Below, one piece after another: positions 11,014-23,935 of a DNA stretch of 64,000 nucleotides. Made by a program: the position numbers and the translations under genes. This DNA comes from Virgibacillus oceani (GTDB lineage: Bacteria > Bacillota > Bacilli > Bacillales > Amphibacillaceae): assembly GCF_014638995.1 (NCBI RefSeq), contig NZ_BMFR01000006.1, positions 62,001-126,000 on the forward strand. Direction: 5' to 3'. The notes beneath the pieces were generated by a model that saw only the letters and a program-made list of their open reading frames with translations, made no database searches and was not told the DNA's origin. The stretch's first letter is position 1. Every line of letters begins with the position of its first letter.

Positions 11014-12075
11014 ATGAGAAGACGTTTTTTTTACGTAATGTTCGTTGTCTTTGTGCTTCTTGCTGGATGTTCTAAGGATGAGGAACAAGCACGGAATAAT
11101 GAATCGAAAGACAGTACTGTAGAAGAAAAGACAAATAATCCAGACATCACGGAGGAAACGAAAAATGTCTACCCATTAACGGGAATTGGTACAAATGAAG
11201 ATACAGACAATCGTATCGTTGGGGTAATGGTAAATAATCATTCGAAAGCGAGACCGCAAACAGGTTTGTCCAAAGCGGATGTAGTTTTTGAAATATTAGC
11301 TGAGGGAAGAATAACGCGATTTCTGGCATTGTTTCAAAGTGAAAAACCAGATGTCGTTGGTCCGGTTCGCAGTGCAAGGGAATATTATTTTGAATTGGCG
11401 AATGGCTATAACGCTTTGTACATTTACCACGGTGCGGCGAATTTTGTAAATGACATGATTAGAGAACGTGGAATTGAGCATTTAAACGGCTCACTTTACG
11501 ATAATGACGGACATCTATTTAAACGGGCATCTTTCAGGAAAGCTCCACATAATTCTTATTTGCAATTTGATGCTGTATATGATGTAGCAAAGTCAAAAGG
11601 ATATAATATAACTGCAGAATATGAGCCGTTGCCATTCCTATCAGAGGATGAAGCACAGAACGTGACAGGAGAACCTGCCCAGCATGTGGAAATCGTCTAC
11701 TCGAATAATACGGTAATGGAAATTGTTGAATTTGACTATGATACGGATAGCGGAAAATATACAAGGTACAATGATCGGGAAAAAACGGTTGAACGGGAAA
11801 CGGAGAAGCCAATACAGGTAGACAATGTGTTTATCGTGGAGACAGACCATGAAGTAATCGATGATGCCGGACGCCGCGCAGTCGATATAGAATCTGGCGG
11901 CAATGCATATTTAATTCAAAAAGGAAAAGTTCAGCAAGTCCAATGGGAAAACAAGGACGGGCGAATTATACCAGTTAAGGATGGTAAACCAGTGGGCTTT
12001 GTTCCTGGGAAAACGTGGATAAATATTATTCCGGATAATCCAGGTATTGACAATGCAGTAAACGTATCAAACTAG
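11014..12075 (+). CDS. yerB: DUF3048 lipoprotein YerB
   Basis: This is a predicted membrane-anchored lipoprotein of the YerB/DUF3048 family, whose function is unknown. The signal peptide ends in the lipobox LLAGC, with Cys19 as the acylated residue; an Asp/Glu/Asn-rich linker follows. The conserved body starts near residue 50 with YPLTGIG and contains VGPVRSAREYYF. The ATG at 11014 is preferred over the GTG at 11002 because AAAGGTG lies at proper distance. The order yerA-yerB-yerC matches B. subtilis. Confidence 0.88.
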   Translation: MRRRFFYVMFVVFVLLAGCSKDEEQARNNESKDSTVEEKTNNPDITEETKNVYPLTGIGTNEDTDNRIVGVMVNNHSKARPQTGLSKADVVFEILAEGRITRFLALFQSEKPDVVGPVRSAREYYFELANGYNALYIYHGAANFVNDMIRERGIEHLNGSLYDNDGHLFKRASFRKAPHNSYLQFDAVYDVAKSKGYNITAEYEPLPFLSEDEAQNVTGEPAQHVEIVYSNNTVMEIVEFDYDTDSGKYTRYNDREKTVERETEKPIQVDNVFIVETDHEVIDDAGRRAVDIESGGNAYLIQKGKVQQVQWENKDGRIIPVKDGKPVGFVPGKTWINIIPDNPGIDNAVNVSN

Positions 12076-12094
12076 GGCAGGAGGTTTTACTAGC

Positions 12095-12403
12095 GTGCAA
12101 ATTGATAAATTACGCGGGGAGCAGTTAGACCAATTGTTTGACGCGATTCTATCACTTAAAGATCGTGAGGAATGCTATCGTTTTTTTGACGATATTGCAA
12201 CAATGTCAGAAATACATTCCATTGCCCAACGGCTGCAGGTGGCAAAAATGCTTACAGAAGGGCATACTTATAACGCGATTGAAAAGGAAACAAAAGCATC
12301 CACAGCAACCATTTCACGTGTCAGAAGATGTATTAACTTTGGCAGTGACGGCTATCAAATGGTATTAGATCGGATCATGAATATGGATGAAGAAAATAAA
12401 TAA
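12095..12403 (+). CDS. yerC: TrpR-like protein YerC/YecD
   Basis: This 102-aa protein belongs to the YerC/YecD family, which shares the Trp repressor fold. The helix-turn-helix lies in the second half (TYNAIEKETKASTATISRV). No ligand is known for the family, and tryptophan binding should not be assumed. Translation starts at GTG, 9 bases after GCAGGAGG. It sits 19 bases behind yerB, so the two are probably co-transcribed. Confidence 0.88.
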   Translation: MQIDKLRGEQLDQLFDAILSLKDREECYRFFDDIATMSEIHSIAQRLQVAKMLTEGHTYNAIEKETKASTATISRVRRCINFGSDGYQMVLDRIMNMDEENK

Positions 12404-12404
12404 A

Positions 12405-12438
12405 AATGTCGCTCCCCTGTGAGGGTGCGGCATTTTTT
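12405..12438 (+). terminator. Terminator after yerC
   Basis: The stem pairs AATGTCGCTCCC with GGGTGCGGCATT, with one internal mismatch, and is followed by a T run. It separates the yerAB-yerC group from the ABC importer operon. Confidence 0.85.
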
Positions 12439-12479
12439 ATTTAAGTAATGAAATAGCTATCGCGAATCCTTAAATAGTA

Positions 12480-12488
12480 TGGTATAAT
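12480..12488 (+). promoter_or_regulatory. Extended -10 promoter element for the ABC importer
   Basis: TGGTATAAT is an extended -10 box, 49 bases before the start codon and just after a terminator. No clear -35 hexamer is visible at 16-18 bp, which extended -10 promoters tolerate. Confidence 0.5.
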
Positions 12489-12537
12489 CACGTTTAAATA
12501 TTTTGATAATTTTAAAAAGTGGATGGGGGAAGCGTGA

Positions 12538-13545
12538 ATGAAAAAGTTGTTACTGTTACTAGCAATTATTGGGGTTATTGTGCTGGCAGCTTGTGGGAAT
12601 AATGCTTCAAGTTCGGATGGTGGAAGTGACGGAGATTCCGGATCAGAAGGTGAAAAGACATATAAAATAGGGGCAACACAAATTGTGGAACATCCATCAC
12701 TCGATGCTGCCTACGAAGGGTTTCAAGCTGCATTGGATGATGCTGGGCTGAATGTGGAATATGATTTGCAAAGTGCACAAAACGATCAAAACAATGTAAA
12801 ACCTATTTCAGATGGTTTTGTTGCAGATAATGTTGATTTGATTTTTGCTAATTCGACCCCTAGTGCGTTAGGTGCTCTGCAGGCAACAAGTGAAATTCCG
12901 ATTGTCTTTACATCTGTAACTGATGCAGTAGACGCTGGTTTAGTAAAATCCATGGATGAACCAGGTGAAAACATTACAGGTGTTGTTGATCTCCATCCAG
13001 ATGCGATTAAAAAGACTGTAGAATTTATCGATGCTAATTTCCCGGATGCAAAAGTAGGGATGGTTTATAATGCTGGCGAGCAAAATTCTGTTACACAGGT
13101 TGAAGCTGTAAAGAAAGCAGCTGAGGGAACAACTCTAAGCATCATTGAACGTACAGTAGCTAATTCTGCTGAGGTGAAACAGGCAACCACAACACTTGTT
13201 GGTGATGCAGATGTTCTGTACATCATTACAGATAATACAGTTGTTTCGGCATTGGAAAGTGTTGTCGGTGTTGCAAATGAACAAGATATCCCATTAATTG
13301 TCGGAGAACCGAATTCATTGGCAAAAGGCGGATTTGCTACATTTGGAATTGATTATTATACGATTGGTTACCGTTCTGGGGAGATGGCAGCGTCAATCCT
13401 AACCGGGGAGAAAAAGCCAAGTGAAATTCCTGTTGAATATCCGCCTGAAATCCAATTGTTTATTAATAAGCAAGGAGCGGAGGAACAAGGGGTAGAATGG
13501 AATGCGGAATGGGATGAAACGGCTAAGTTTGTAGAAACCGAATAA
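12538..13545 (+). CDS. ABC transporter substrate-binding lipoprotein (TrpX-like)
   Basis: This is the extracellular solute-binding lipoprotein of an importer of the PF04392 type, the family that includes TrpX. The signal peptide ends in LAAC (Cys19), followed by a Ser/Gly/Asp-rich linker. The mature part starts near residue 42 (YKIGATQIVEHPSLDAA), a segment typical of this family. The substrate could be an aromatic amino acid, but nothing in the sequence settles this and no T-box leader is present. It is the first gene of a three-gene operon and is absent from this position in B. subtilis. Confidence 0.85.
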   Translation: MKKLLLLLAIIGVIVLAACGNNASSSDGGSDGDSGSEGEKTYKIGATQIVEHPSLDAAYEGFQAALDDAGLNVEYDLQSAQNDQNNVKPISDGFVADNVDLIFANSTPSALGALQATSEIPIVFTSVTDAVDAGLVKSMDEPGENITGVVDLHPDAIKKTVEFIDANFPDAKVGMVYNAGEQNSVTQVEAVKKAAEGTTLSIIERTVANSAEVKQATTTLVGDADVLYIITDNTVVSALESVVGVANEQDIPLIVGEPNSLAKGGFATFGIDYYTIGYRSGEMAASILTGEKKPSEIPVEYPPEIQLFINKQGAEEQGVEWNAEWDETAKFVETE

Positions 13546-13562
13546 ATGGCTAACTAATTATA

Positions 13563-13584
13563 GAGCCAGTCGTGATACTGGCTC
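13563..13584 (+). other. Intercistronic hairpin between binding protein and permease
   Basis: A perfect 8-bp stem pairs GAGCCAGT with ACTGGCTC around a 6-base loop. It lies between the binding-protein stop and the permease RBS. No T run follows, so it is more likely an mRNA-stability or processing element, or a weak attenuator, than a full terminator. Such hairpins commonly allow the binding protein to be made in excess over the membrane parts. Confidence 0.6.
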
Positions 13585-13621
13585 AATAATTTCCTAAGAA
13601 TTTCACGAAAGGAAGAATGCG

Positions 13622-14614
13622 ATGATATCAATGTTTGGTGCTGTGGAATCAGGTGTAATCTATGCTCTAATGGCTTTAGGAGTTTATCTAACCTTTCGTG
13701 TTCTCGATTTTCCTGATTTAACAGTAGATGGAAGCTTTGTTACCGGAGCGTCTGTAGCTGCAATTTCAATTATGAATGGAATACCGCCCATTATTGCAAC
13801 ATTATTTGCAGCGATTGCCGGTTTTATTGCGGGATGTGTAACTGGATTATTGCATACAAAGGGGAAAATTAATGCATTATTATCAGGTATTCTGATGATG
13901 ACTGCCTTATATTCCATTAATTTGCGGATAATGGGGCAGCCTACATCGTCATTGTTAAATGAACCAACTGTTTTTACGCAGCTGGAATCGGTATGGGCTA
14001 AAACAGGAATAGATTCGTTTTTTAATGGGATTTTATCATTTTTTGGTGCGGAACAATTACCTGCAACCTGGTCAATTGTCTGCTTAATGATTGTTGTAAC
14101 CTTGGTAATTAAATTAGTAACAGATTACTATTTAAAGACAGAGGTTGGTCTTGCGCTCCGTGCGATTGGCGATAATAAAAAAATGATTCGGAGCCTATCC
14201 GCTAATACGGACACCCTAACGATTGTCGGAGTTGGATTGTCGAATGGTCTTGTTGCACTTTCAGGTGGATTAATTGCTCAAAATGGAGGATTTGCAGATG
14301 TAAACATGGGGATTGGAATGATTGTAATTGGTCTTGCATCCGTGATAATCGGTGAAGCCTTGTTTAGCACGAAGACAATAGGCAGGGCAACGCTGGCTGT
14401 AATAGGCGGGGCAATTATTTATCGGATTATCGTAACACTGGCACTAGAAGTTGAGTTCCTGGATACTGGTGATATGAAGCTGATTACAGCACTTATTGTT
14501 ATTGTCGCATTGGTTACACCAAAAATGCTGCAGGTTCGAAAAGAAAAAAGGCGACGGATACTGAAGCGTCAACAACTAGATCGTCAAATAAGGGGGAATC
14601 AAAACAGTGCTTAA
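13622..14614 (+). CDS. ABC transporter permease (TrpY-like)
   Basis: This is the membrane subunit of the importer, with about eight or nine hydrophobic segments. The N-terminal region MALGVYLTFRVLDFPDLTVDGSF is characteristic of branched-chain-type permeases linked to PF04392 binding proteins. The last 35 residues are basic and cytoplasmic. AAAGGAAG precedes the ATG. The coding sequence overlaps the ATPase gene by 8 bases. Confidence 0.85.
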   Translation: MISMFGAVESGVIYALMALGVYLTFRVLDFPDLTVDGSFVTGASVAAISIMNGIPPIIATLFAAIAGFIAGCVTGLLHTKGKINALLSGILMMTALYSINLRIMGQPTSSLLNEPTVFTQLESVWAKTGIDSFFNGILSFFGAEQLPATWSIVCLMIVVTLVIKLVTDYYLKTEVGLALRAIGDNKKMIRSLSANTDTLTIVGVGLSNGLVALSGGLIAQNGGFADVNMGIGMIVIGLASVIIGEALFSTKTIGRATLAVIGGAIIYRIIVTLALEVEFLDTGDMKLITALIVIVALVTPKMLQVRKEKRRRILKRQQLDRQIRGNQNSA

Positions 14615-15401
14615 ATTAAAAAATATTTCGATCACGTTTAATGAAGGTACCCCTGATGAAAAAAAGGCATTGGCTGACATTAATTTGGACTTGGAACAGG
14701 GAGAATTTGTAACGGTAATTGGAAGCAATGGTGCCGGTAAATCCACTTTGATGAATGTCGTTTCAGGTAACTTGATTCCAGACTTAGGTGATGTCATCAT
14801 TGATGGCAAACAGGTCGTTCATATGCCGGAATATAAACGCTCCCGTTTTATTGGGCGTGTGTTCCAGGATCCGATGGCTGGAACCGCACCGTCGATGACA
14901 ATCGAGGAAAATTTAGCGATGGCGTTTTCACGTACGAAAAAACGCAGATTACGATCGGGCGTAACGAAAAAACGAAAGGAAATGTTTAAGGAACATTTAT
15001 CGACCTTGAATTTAGGGTTGGAGGACCGATTAACAGCTAAAGTTGGTTTCCTCTCAGGAGGGGAAAGACAGGCGCTATCCTTATTAATGACCACCTTTAC
15101 CGAACCAAATATTTTATTACTGGATGAACATACTGCCGCATTAGATCCATCCCGTGCAGCCTTAATTACCAACCTAACCGATGATGTCGTACGTAAATCG
15201 GGATTAACAACACTTATGGTCACACACAACATGCAGCAGGCGTTGGATTTGGGGACTAGATTAATCATGATGGACAAAGGGCAGATTATTTTGGATGTTT
15301 CTGGAGAAGAAAAACAAAAATTGACAATTGAAGATCTATTGCATGAGTTCCAGCGAATCCGCGGTAAACAATTTGAAAGCGATCGTGCAGTATTGAATTA
15401 A
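14607..15401 (+). CDS. ABC transporter ATP-binding protein (TrpZ-like)
   Basis: This is the nucleotide-binding subunit of the importer. Walker A is GSNGAGKST near residue 40, the signature is LSGGERQA near residue 150, and Walker B is ILLLDEHTAALDP. DEHTAALDP, with His after DE, is typical of this importer class. It starts at GTG after AGGGGGAA. The three genes form a complete importer with one permease and one ATPase, each presumably a dimer. Confidence 0.88.
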   Translation: MLKLKNISITFNEGTPDEKKALADINLDLEQGEFVTVIGSNGAGKSTLMNVVSGNLIPDLGDVIIDGKQVVHMPEYKRSRFIGRVFQDPMAGTAPSMTIEENLAMAFSRTKKRRLRSGVTKKRKEMFKEHLSTLNLGLEDRLTAKVGFLSGGERQALSLLMTTFTEPNILLLDEHTAALDPSRAALITNLTDDVVRKSGLTTLMVTHNMQQALDLGTRLIMMDKGQIILDVSGEEKQKLTIEDLLHEFQRIRGKQFESDRAVLN

Positions 15402-15550
15402 ATCATGATTGAGGCTGGTACAACAGTATTTTTGTCAAAGGCAAAAAACTGTTAATCGCTTTTAGCCGGTATAACAAAAATCGCAGCCAGTGATGTAAAG
15501 TATGAAATTTTAGTATTTATTCAGATCTTTTTTCGAAAAAGTCTACCTCC

Positions 15551-15583
15551 AATAAACTGGTGCATTTCTTGCACCGGTTTATT
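15551..15583 (+). terminator. Strong inverted repeat, likely terminator of the ABC operon
   Basis: A 13-bp stem pairs AATAAACTGGTGC with GCACCGGTTTATT, with a single G-U pair, around a 7-base loop. The downstream side is T-rich but has no immediate long T run. Confidence 0.6.
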
Positions 15584-15746
15584 TATTATGAATTTTTTTG
15601 TTTCGTTTCCACGCAATCCTCAAATTCACAAAAAGATAACCGCGAAGTAATTTACAGTTTAAAAAGCAGCAAAATTCACGAAAAGGCCTTTTTCAATCAC
15701 ATTCCAAAAAACATTCGACTTTATCCTAAATTCCAAGGGCGATTTT

Positions 15747-15755
15747 TGGTATAAT
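15747..15755 (+). promoter_or_regulatory. Extended -10 promoter of the pcrB-pcrA-ligA-camS operon
   Basis: TGGTATAAT lies 36 bases before the pcrB start. A matching -35 box is not evident. Confidence 0.5.
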
Positions 15756-15790
15756 GGATTAATGGAATATGACGATGGAGGATTAGACTG

Positions 15791-16480
15791 TTGTATAAAG
15801 AGATGAACGAATGGAAGCATTTATTTAAATTAGATCCTGCAAAAGAAATCTCCGATGAGCAATTAGACAGGCTCTGTGAATCTGGTACGGATGCCATTAT
15901 TGTTGGGGGAACTGATGATGTTACATTGGACGGGGTATTGGATTTGCTATCAAGAATTCGCCGGCATACGGTTCCATGTATTTTGGAAATTTCAAATATG
16001 GAAGCAATTACCCCGGGATTTGATTATTACTATATTCCAATGGTGATGAACAGTACAGAGAAAAAATGGATGATGGATATACAGCATCAGGCCATTAAAC
16101 AATATAAAGATATTATGGACTGGGACGAAACTTTCGTTGAGGGGTATTGTATTTTGAATGAAGAAGCAAAAGCATTCAAACATACGAGCTGTTATATGCC
16201 TGATATGGAAGATGTCACTGCATATGCATATATGGCAGAAAATGTTTTTCATTTGCCGATTTTTTACATGGAATACAGCGGCACATATGGCGATCCTAAA
16301 CTGGTTCGGCAGGTAAAGGCACAACTGAATAATACACTGCTCTTCTATGGCGGGGGGATTGAAAATAATTTTCAGGCAGCCGAAATGAAAGAGCATGCAG
16401 ATGCGATAATAGTTGGGAACAGTATTTATACAGATTTCAAAAAAGCTTTGAAAACAGTTAAAGCGGTGGAAAATGTGTAA
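15791..16480 (+). CDS. pcrB: Heptaprenylglyceryl phosphate synthase PcrB
   Basis: This TIM-barrel prenyltransferase joins heptaprenyl diphosphate to glycerol-1-phosphate. The 229-aa protein has the family segments EWKHLFKLDP at the N-terminus, YMEYSGTYGDP near residue 160 and FYGGGIENN near residue 185, which form the phosphate-binding sites. It starts at TTG after GGAGG. As in B. subtilis it leads the pcrB-pcrA-ligA cluster. Confidence 0.93.
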   Translation: MYKEMNEWKHLFKLDPAKEISDEQLDRLCESGTDAIIVGGTDDVTLDGVLDLLSRIRRHTVPCILEISNMEAITPGFDYYYIPMVMNSTEKKWMMDIQHQAIKQYKDIMDWDETFVEGYCILNEEAKAFKHTSCYMPDMEDVTAYAYMAENVFHLPIFYMEYSGTYGDPKLVRQVKAQLNNTLLFYGGGIENNFQAAEMKEHADAIIVGNSIYTDFKKALKTVKAVENV

Positions 16481-16516
16481 ATTTAATACGCGGAATATGT
16501 AAAGGTGGTGTCACTT

Positions 16517-20754
<4,238 letters not shown>

Positions 20755-20765
20755 GGAGTGGAAAC

Positions 20766-22034
20766 GTGAAAAAAATATATGTACTGCTAGTTTGCACACT
20801 TCTTTTAATGACGGGTTGTGCACCAAACATGAATGAAGATGAAGTTGTCCAGAAAAACGACGAAAAAGCTAATCAGGAAAGGTCTATCGTTCCCAGCTAT
20901 CGATTGTCTGAAGAAAATTACAAAATGATTTTACCGTACCGTCCTAGTGCAGCTAGAGGCGTTATTACGAATCAAATGGGTAACCGTGTAGATATTGATG
21001 AGATGGAAGAAGGGCTTAGGCGGCATTCTAAGGCTATTTTCGATCCGGAAAAATATTATTTTGAAGAAGGGCAATATTTGACGGAGGATATGGTATACGA
21101 TTGGTTAGGGAGGATGCCAAATAAAGAAGAACTAGAGGAAATGGTAAAAGAGAAAGTAAAAAGACTTGAAGATGATGGCCATAATGTTGATGAAGAGGAC
21201 AAGGAAAAAATAAGAAAAGATTTACAGCAAGGGTTAAATCCTAAATTGGATGATCTTGATTTAGAAGGACTTGACAAGGATGCAAAAAAAGAAAAGGAAA
21301 TAGAAAATCAACGTGAAAATCCACGTTATTTATCCCATATTCTGGAGCAAAACTTCCTAAAGAAAAATGAGGATAAATCAGCTGAACTGGTGGGGGTATC
21401 TATTGGTATAGCATTAAAGTCGGTCTATCGTTTTCAAACAGAAATTGGCGGCCCATACTATTATGAGGACATTTCAAAAGATAAAATGTTAAAGCAAGGC
21501 AAAAAGGTTGCTCAGACTATTTTAAAACGTGTTCGTCAGATTGAAGAATTAAAAAATGTTCCAATCATGATCGCGCTGTACCGTGAAGAAGATCAAGGGT
21601 CACCTGTACCAGGAAACTATGTCGCTAAAACCGCTGTAAAGGGCGGCGTAACGGAAATTGACGAGTGGAATGCGATTGGCGAAGAATATATTCTCTTTCC
21701 GTCGGACGAGGGGGAGGAAAAGTATTATGACGACTCCCAGCTTGTAGACAACTTTGGTAAGGAAATTCAGGAGTATTTTCCAAATTATGTTGGCGTAATT
21801 GGAGAGGGATTCTATATTAAAGAAGAGTTGAAAAAGCTTACCCTAACAGTACCAATAGAATTTTATGGCAAGGGGGAAGTGATTGGCTTTACACAGTATG
21901 CCTATGGCTTGGTAAAAGAAATGTTTCCCGATTATTACGACTTGGAAATTAAAATAAAGTCAAACGATAAATTGGAAAGCTTAATATACCGTAATGCTGG
22001 TGTTGACGATCCAACTGTGCATATTTTGCATTAA
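20766..22034 (+). CDS. camS: CamS-family lipoprotein YerH
   Basis: This predicted lipoprotein of the CamS sex-pheromone-precursor family is called YerH in B. subtilis. The signal peptide of 17 residues ends at MTGC (Cys18). The mature part is rich in charged residues, with a Glu/Lys-rich stretch at about 120-180. In S. aureus the cleaved signal peptide of CamS is the source of the cAM373 pheromone; whether that happens here is unknown. It starts at GTG after AAGGAG, 11 bases behind ligA, as the last gene of that operon. Confidence 0.88.
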   Translation: MKKIYVLLVCTLLLMTGCAPNMNEDEVVQKNDEKANQERSIVPSYRLSEENYKMILPYRPSAARGVITNQMGNRVDIDEMEEGLRRHSKAIFDPEKYYFEEGQYLTEDMVYDWLGRMPNKEELEEMVKEKVKRLEDDGHNVDEEDKEKIRKDLQQGLNPKLDDLDLEGLDKDAKKEKEIENQRENPRYLSHILEQNFLKKNEDKSAELVGVSIGIALKSVYRFQTEIGGPYYYEDISKDKMLKQGKKVAQTILKRVRQIEELKNVPIMIALYREEDQGSPVPGNYVAKTAVKGGVTEIDEWNAIGEEYILFPSDEGEEKYYDDSQLVDNFGKEIQEYFPNYVGVIGEGFYIKEELKKLTLTVPIEFYGKGEVIGFTQYAYGLVKEMFPDYYDLEIKIKSNDKLESLIYRNAGVDDPTVHILH

Positions 22035-22048
22035 TTAATTTGAATTAA

Positions 22049-22077
22049 TTGAACTGAAATTTTAATTCGGTTAAAAT
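22049..22077 (+). promoter_or_regulatory. SigA-type promoter of the P5C dehydrogenase gene
   Basis: TTGAAC and TAAAAT are separated by exactly 17 bp. The start codon lies 86 bases downstream, leaving a leader that contains the palindrome at 22081-22099. Confidence 0.6.
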
Positions 22078-22080
22078 GAT

Positions 22081-22099
22081 GGATGGGCATGCTCCATCC
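22081..22099 (+). promoter_or_regulatory. Palindrome at the likely transcription start of the P5C dehydrogenase gene
   Basis: GGATGG and CCATCC flank a GCATGC core. It begins 4 bases after the -10 box, so it could be an operator or a 5' mRNA hairpin. No T run follows. Confidence 0.45.
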
Positions 22100-22162
22100 T
22101 GAGTAATATTGAAAACGGAATCATTGCTGGAGTAATAATAGATAATATAGGAGGGTTTTTTC

Positions 22163-23713
22163 ATGGCAGTAGTACCATATAAACATGAGCCTTTTACAGA
22201 TTTTACAGTAGAAGAGAACAGAAAACTAATGCAAGAGGCTATTAAAAAGGTAGAAGCAGATCTTGGTGGAGAATATCCATTAATTATCGGTGGGGAACGT
22301 ATTACCACAGAAGATAAAATTGTTTCTGTTAACCCTGCAAATAAAAAAGAAGTTATCGGTTATGTTTCAAAAGCAAATAAGGATCTTGCTGAAAAAGCTA
22401 TGAAGGTAGCTGATGAAACATTTGAAACTTGGAGAAAGTCTGATCCGAAATTCCGTGCAGACATTTTATTCCGTGCTGCAGCAATCGTTCGCCGCCGCAA
22501 GCATGAGTTTACAGCCCATTTGGTTAAAGAAGGCGGAAAACCATGGAAAGAGGCCGACGCTGATACAGCGGAAGCAATTGATTTCATGGAATATTATGGA
22601 CGCCAAATGCTTGAATTAAAAGATGGTGCAAAGGTAAACAGCAGACCTATTGAACATAATCAATTTAATTATATTCCATTGGGCGTTGGTGTTGTTATTT
22701 CCCCATGGAACTTCCTATTTGCAATTATGGCTGGTACAACAGTTGCAGCTATGGTATCAGGTAATACTGTACTTCTAAAACCTGCAAGTGCTACACCAGT
22801 GATTGCCTATAAATTAATGGAAGTATTAGAAGAAGCAGGTATGCCTAAAGGTGTCATTAACTTCATACCTGGTCCCGGCAGCGAGGTTGGCGACTACTTA
22901 GTAGATCACCCGCGTACTCGCTTCGTAAGCTTTACTGGATCTCGTGATGTAGGTACACGCATTTTTGAACGTGCAGCAGTTGTGCACAAAGGACAAAAAT
23001 GGTTAAAACGTACAATCATTGAAATGGGTGGTAAAGATACCATCGTTGTTGATAAAGAAGCAGACCTGGAGCTGGCAGCACAATCAATCGTTCAGTCAGC
23101 ATTCGGTTTCTCAGGTCAAAAATGTTCTGCATGTTCACGTGCGGTTATTCATGAAGCTGTCTATGATCAGGTGAAAGATCGTGTAGCAGCATTGACAAAA
23201 GAATTGTCTGCAGGAGATCCAACAACAAATGAACATTTCATGGGACCTGTTATTGACCAAGGTGCATATGACAAAATTATGAGCTATGTTGAAATTGGTA
23301 AAAAAGAAGGACAGCTTCTTGTAGGTGGAGAAGGGGATGACAGTAAAGGCTGGTTTGTAAATCCAACTGTCTTTGCAGATCTTGACCCTGAAGCACGTAT
23401 TATGCAAGAAGAGATCTTTGGACCTGTTGTTGGCTTAACAAAAGCTAAGGACTTTGATCATGCAATTGAAATTGCTAACAACACAGAATACGGTTTGACT
23501 GGTGCAGTTATCACAAACAACCGTACACATTTAGAAAAGGCACGTGAAGACTTCCATGTTGGTAACCTTTACTTCAACCGTGGCTGTACAGCAGCTATTG
23601 TTGGCTATCAGCCGTTTGGCGGATTCAACATGTCTGGAACTGACTCAAAAGCTGGTGGTCCAGATTACCTAATCCACCACATGCAAGGTAAAACAACATC
23701 AGAAATGCTTTAA
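22163..23713 (+). CDS. rocA: 1-pyrroline-5-carboxylate dehydrogenase
   Basis: This aldehyde dehydrogenase oxidises P5C (glutamate semialdehyde) to glutamate with NAD, the last step of proline and arginine breakdown. The 516-aa length fits the RocA/PutC family. Glu287 in IIEMGGKD is the general base and Cys321 in [10 protein letters not shown] is the nucleophile; FTGSRDVG is the cofactor-binding turn. GGAGGG precedes the ATG. No proline dehydrogenase gene is in the window. A PutP-type symporter lies 2 kb downstream, suggesting use of proline as nutrient or osmolyte. The symbol could also be putC. Confidence 0.93.
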   Translation: MAVVPYKHEPFTDFTVEENRKLMQEAIKKVEADLGGEYPLIIGGERITTEDKIVSVNPANKKEVIGYVSKANKDLAEKAMKVADETFETWRKSDPKFRADILFRAAAIVRRRKHEFTAHLVKEGGKPWKEADADTAEAIDFMEYYGRQMLELKDGAKVNSRPIEHNQFNYIPLGVGVVISPWNFLFAIMAGTTVAAMVSGNTVLLKPASATPVIAYKLMEVLEEAGMPKGVINFIPGPGSEVGDYLVDHPRTRFVSFTGSRDVGTRIFERAAVVHKGQKWLKRTIIEMGGKDTIVVDKEADLELAAQSIVQSAFGFSGQKCSACSRAVIHEAVYDQVKDRVAALTKELSAGDPTTNEHFMGPVIDQGAYDKIMSYVEIGKKEGQLLVGGEGDDSKGWFVNPTVFADLDPEARIMQEEIFGPVVGLTKAKDFDHAIEIANNTEYGLTGAVITNNRTHLEKAREDFHVGNLYFNRGCTAAIVGYQPFGGFNMSGTDSKAGGPDYLIHHMQGKTTSEML

Positions 23714-23736
23714 GAAAATAGATATATTTTATCAAT

Positions 23737-23770
23737 AAAGACCTTTTTCAGTTGAAAGAGGTCTTTTTTT
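23737..23770 (+). terminator. Terminator after the P5C dehydrogenase gene
   Basis: AAAGACCTTTTTC pairs with GAAAGAGGTCTTT (13 bp, one G-U) around a 4-base loop, followed by a T run. Confidence 0.92.
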
Positions 23771-23849
23771 GTCTAATTTTCCTCATTCCAGGAAAGTAGG
23801 CAAGTTTTTAGTGGGATAACTCGTCTTATTTACCCTCAACTTTCCCAAT

Positions 23850-23869
23850 ATGAATTTTTGGAAATTCAT
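23850..23869 (+). promoter_or_regulatory. Palindrome in the promoter region of the RNPP-like regulator
   Basis: ATGAATTT and AAATTCAT form perfect 8-bp arms around TTGG. A TATTAT -10-like box follows at 23872, 64 bases before the regulator start. It is a candidate autoregulatory operator; its sequence is longer than the known PlcR box. Confidence 0.45.
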
Positions 23870-23935
23870 GCTATTATATAAATATAGAAAGTTTAGGATT
23901 CAATTTTAACAATAGCTTGTGAGGTGGGTATATAG

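Larger units (their letters stand above)
15402..15790 (+). other. 389-bp gap with hairpin and pcrB promoter
   Basis: The gap contains AT-rich sequence, a strong inverted repeat at 15551-15583 and an extended -10 element at 15747-15755. A 64-codon frame inside it has no RBS or recognisable product. Nothing else was seen. Confidence 0.6.

Noticed and set aside
12439..12537. T-box or riboswitch leader for the TrpX-like importer
   Set aside because: The leader is under 100 bases after the previous terminator and has no specifier loop, T-box word or second terminator.
14819..15277. 152-codon antisense frame within the ABC ATPase gene
   Set aside because: Shadow frame of a clear ABC ATPase; no independent signals.
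15560..15754. 64-codon frame before pcrB
   Set aside because: It overlaps the inverted repeat and the promoter, has no RBS, and its product has no recognisable features.
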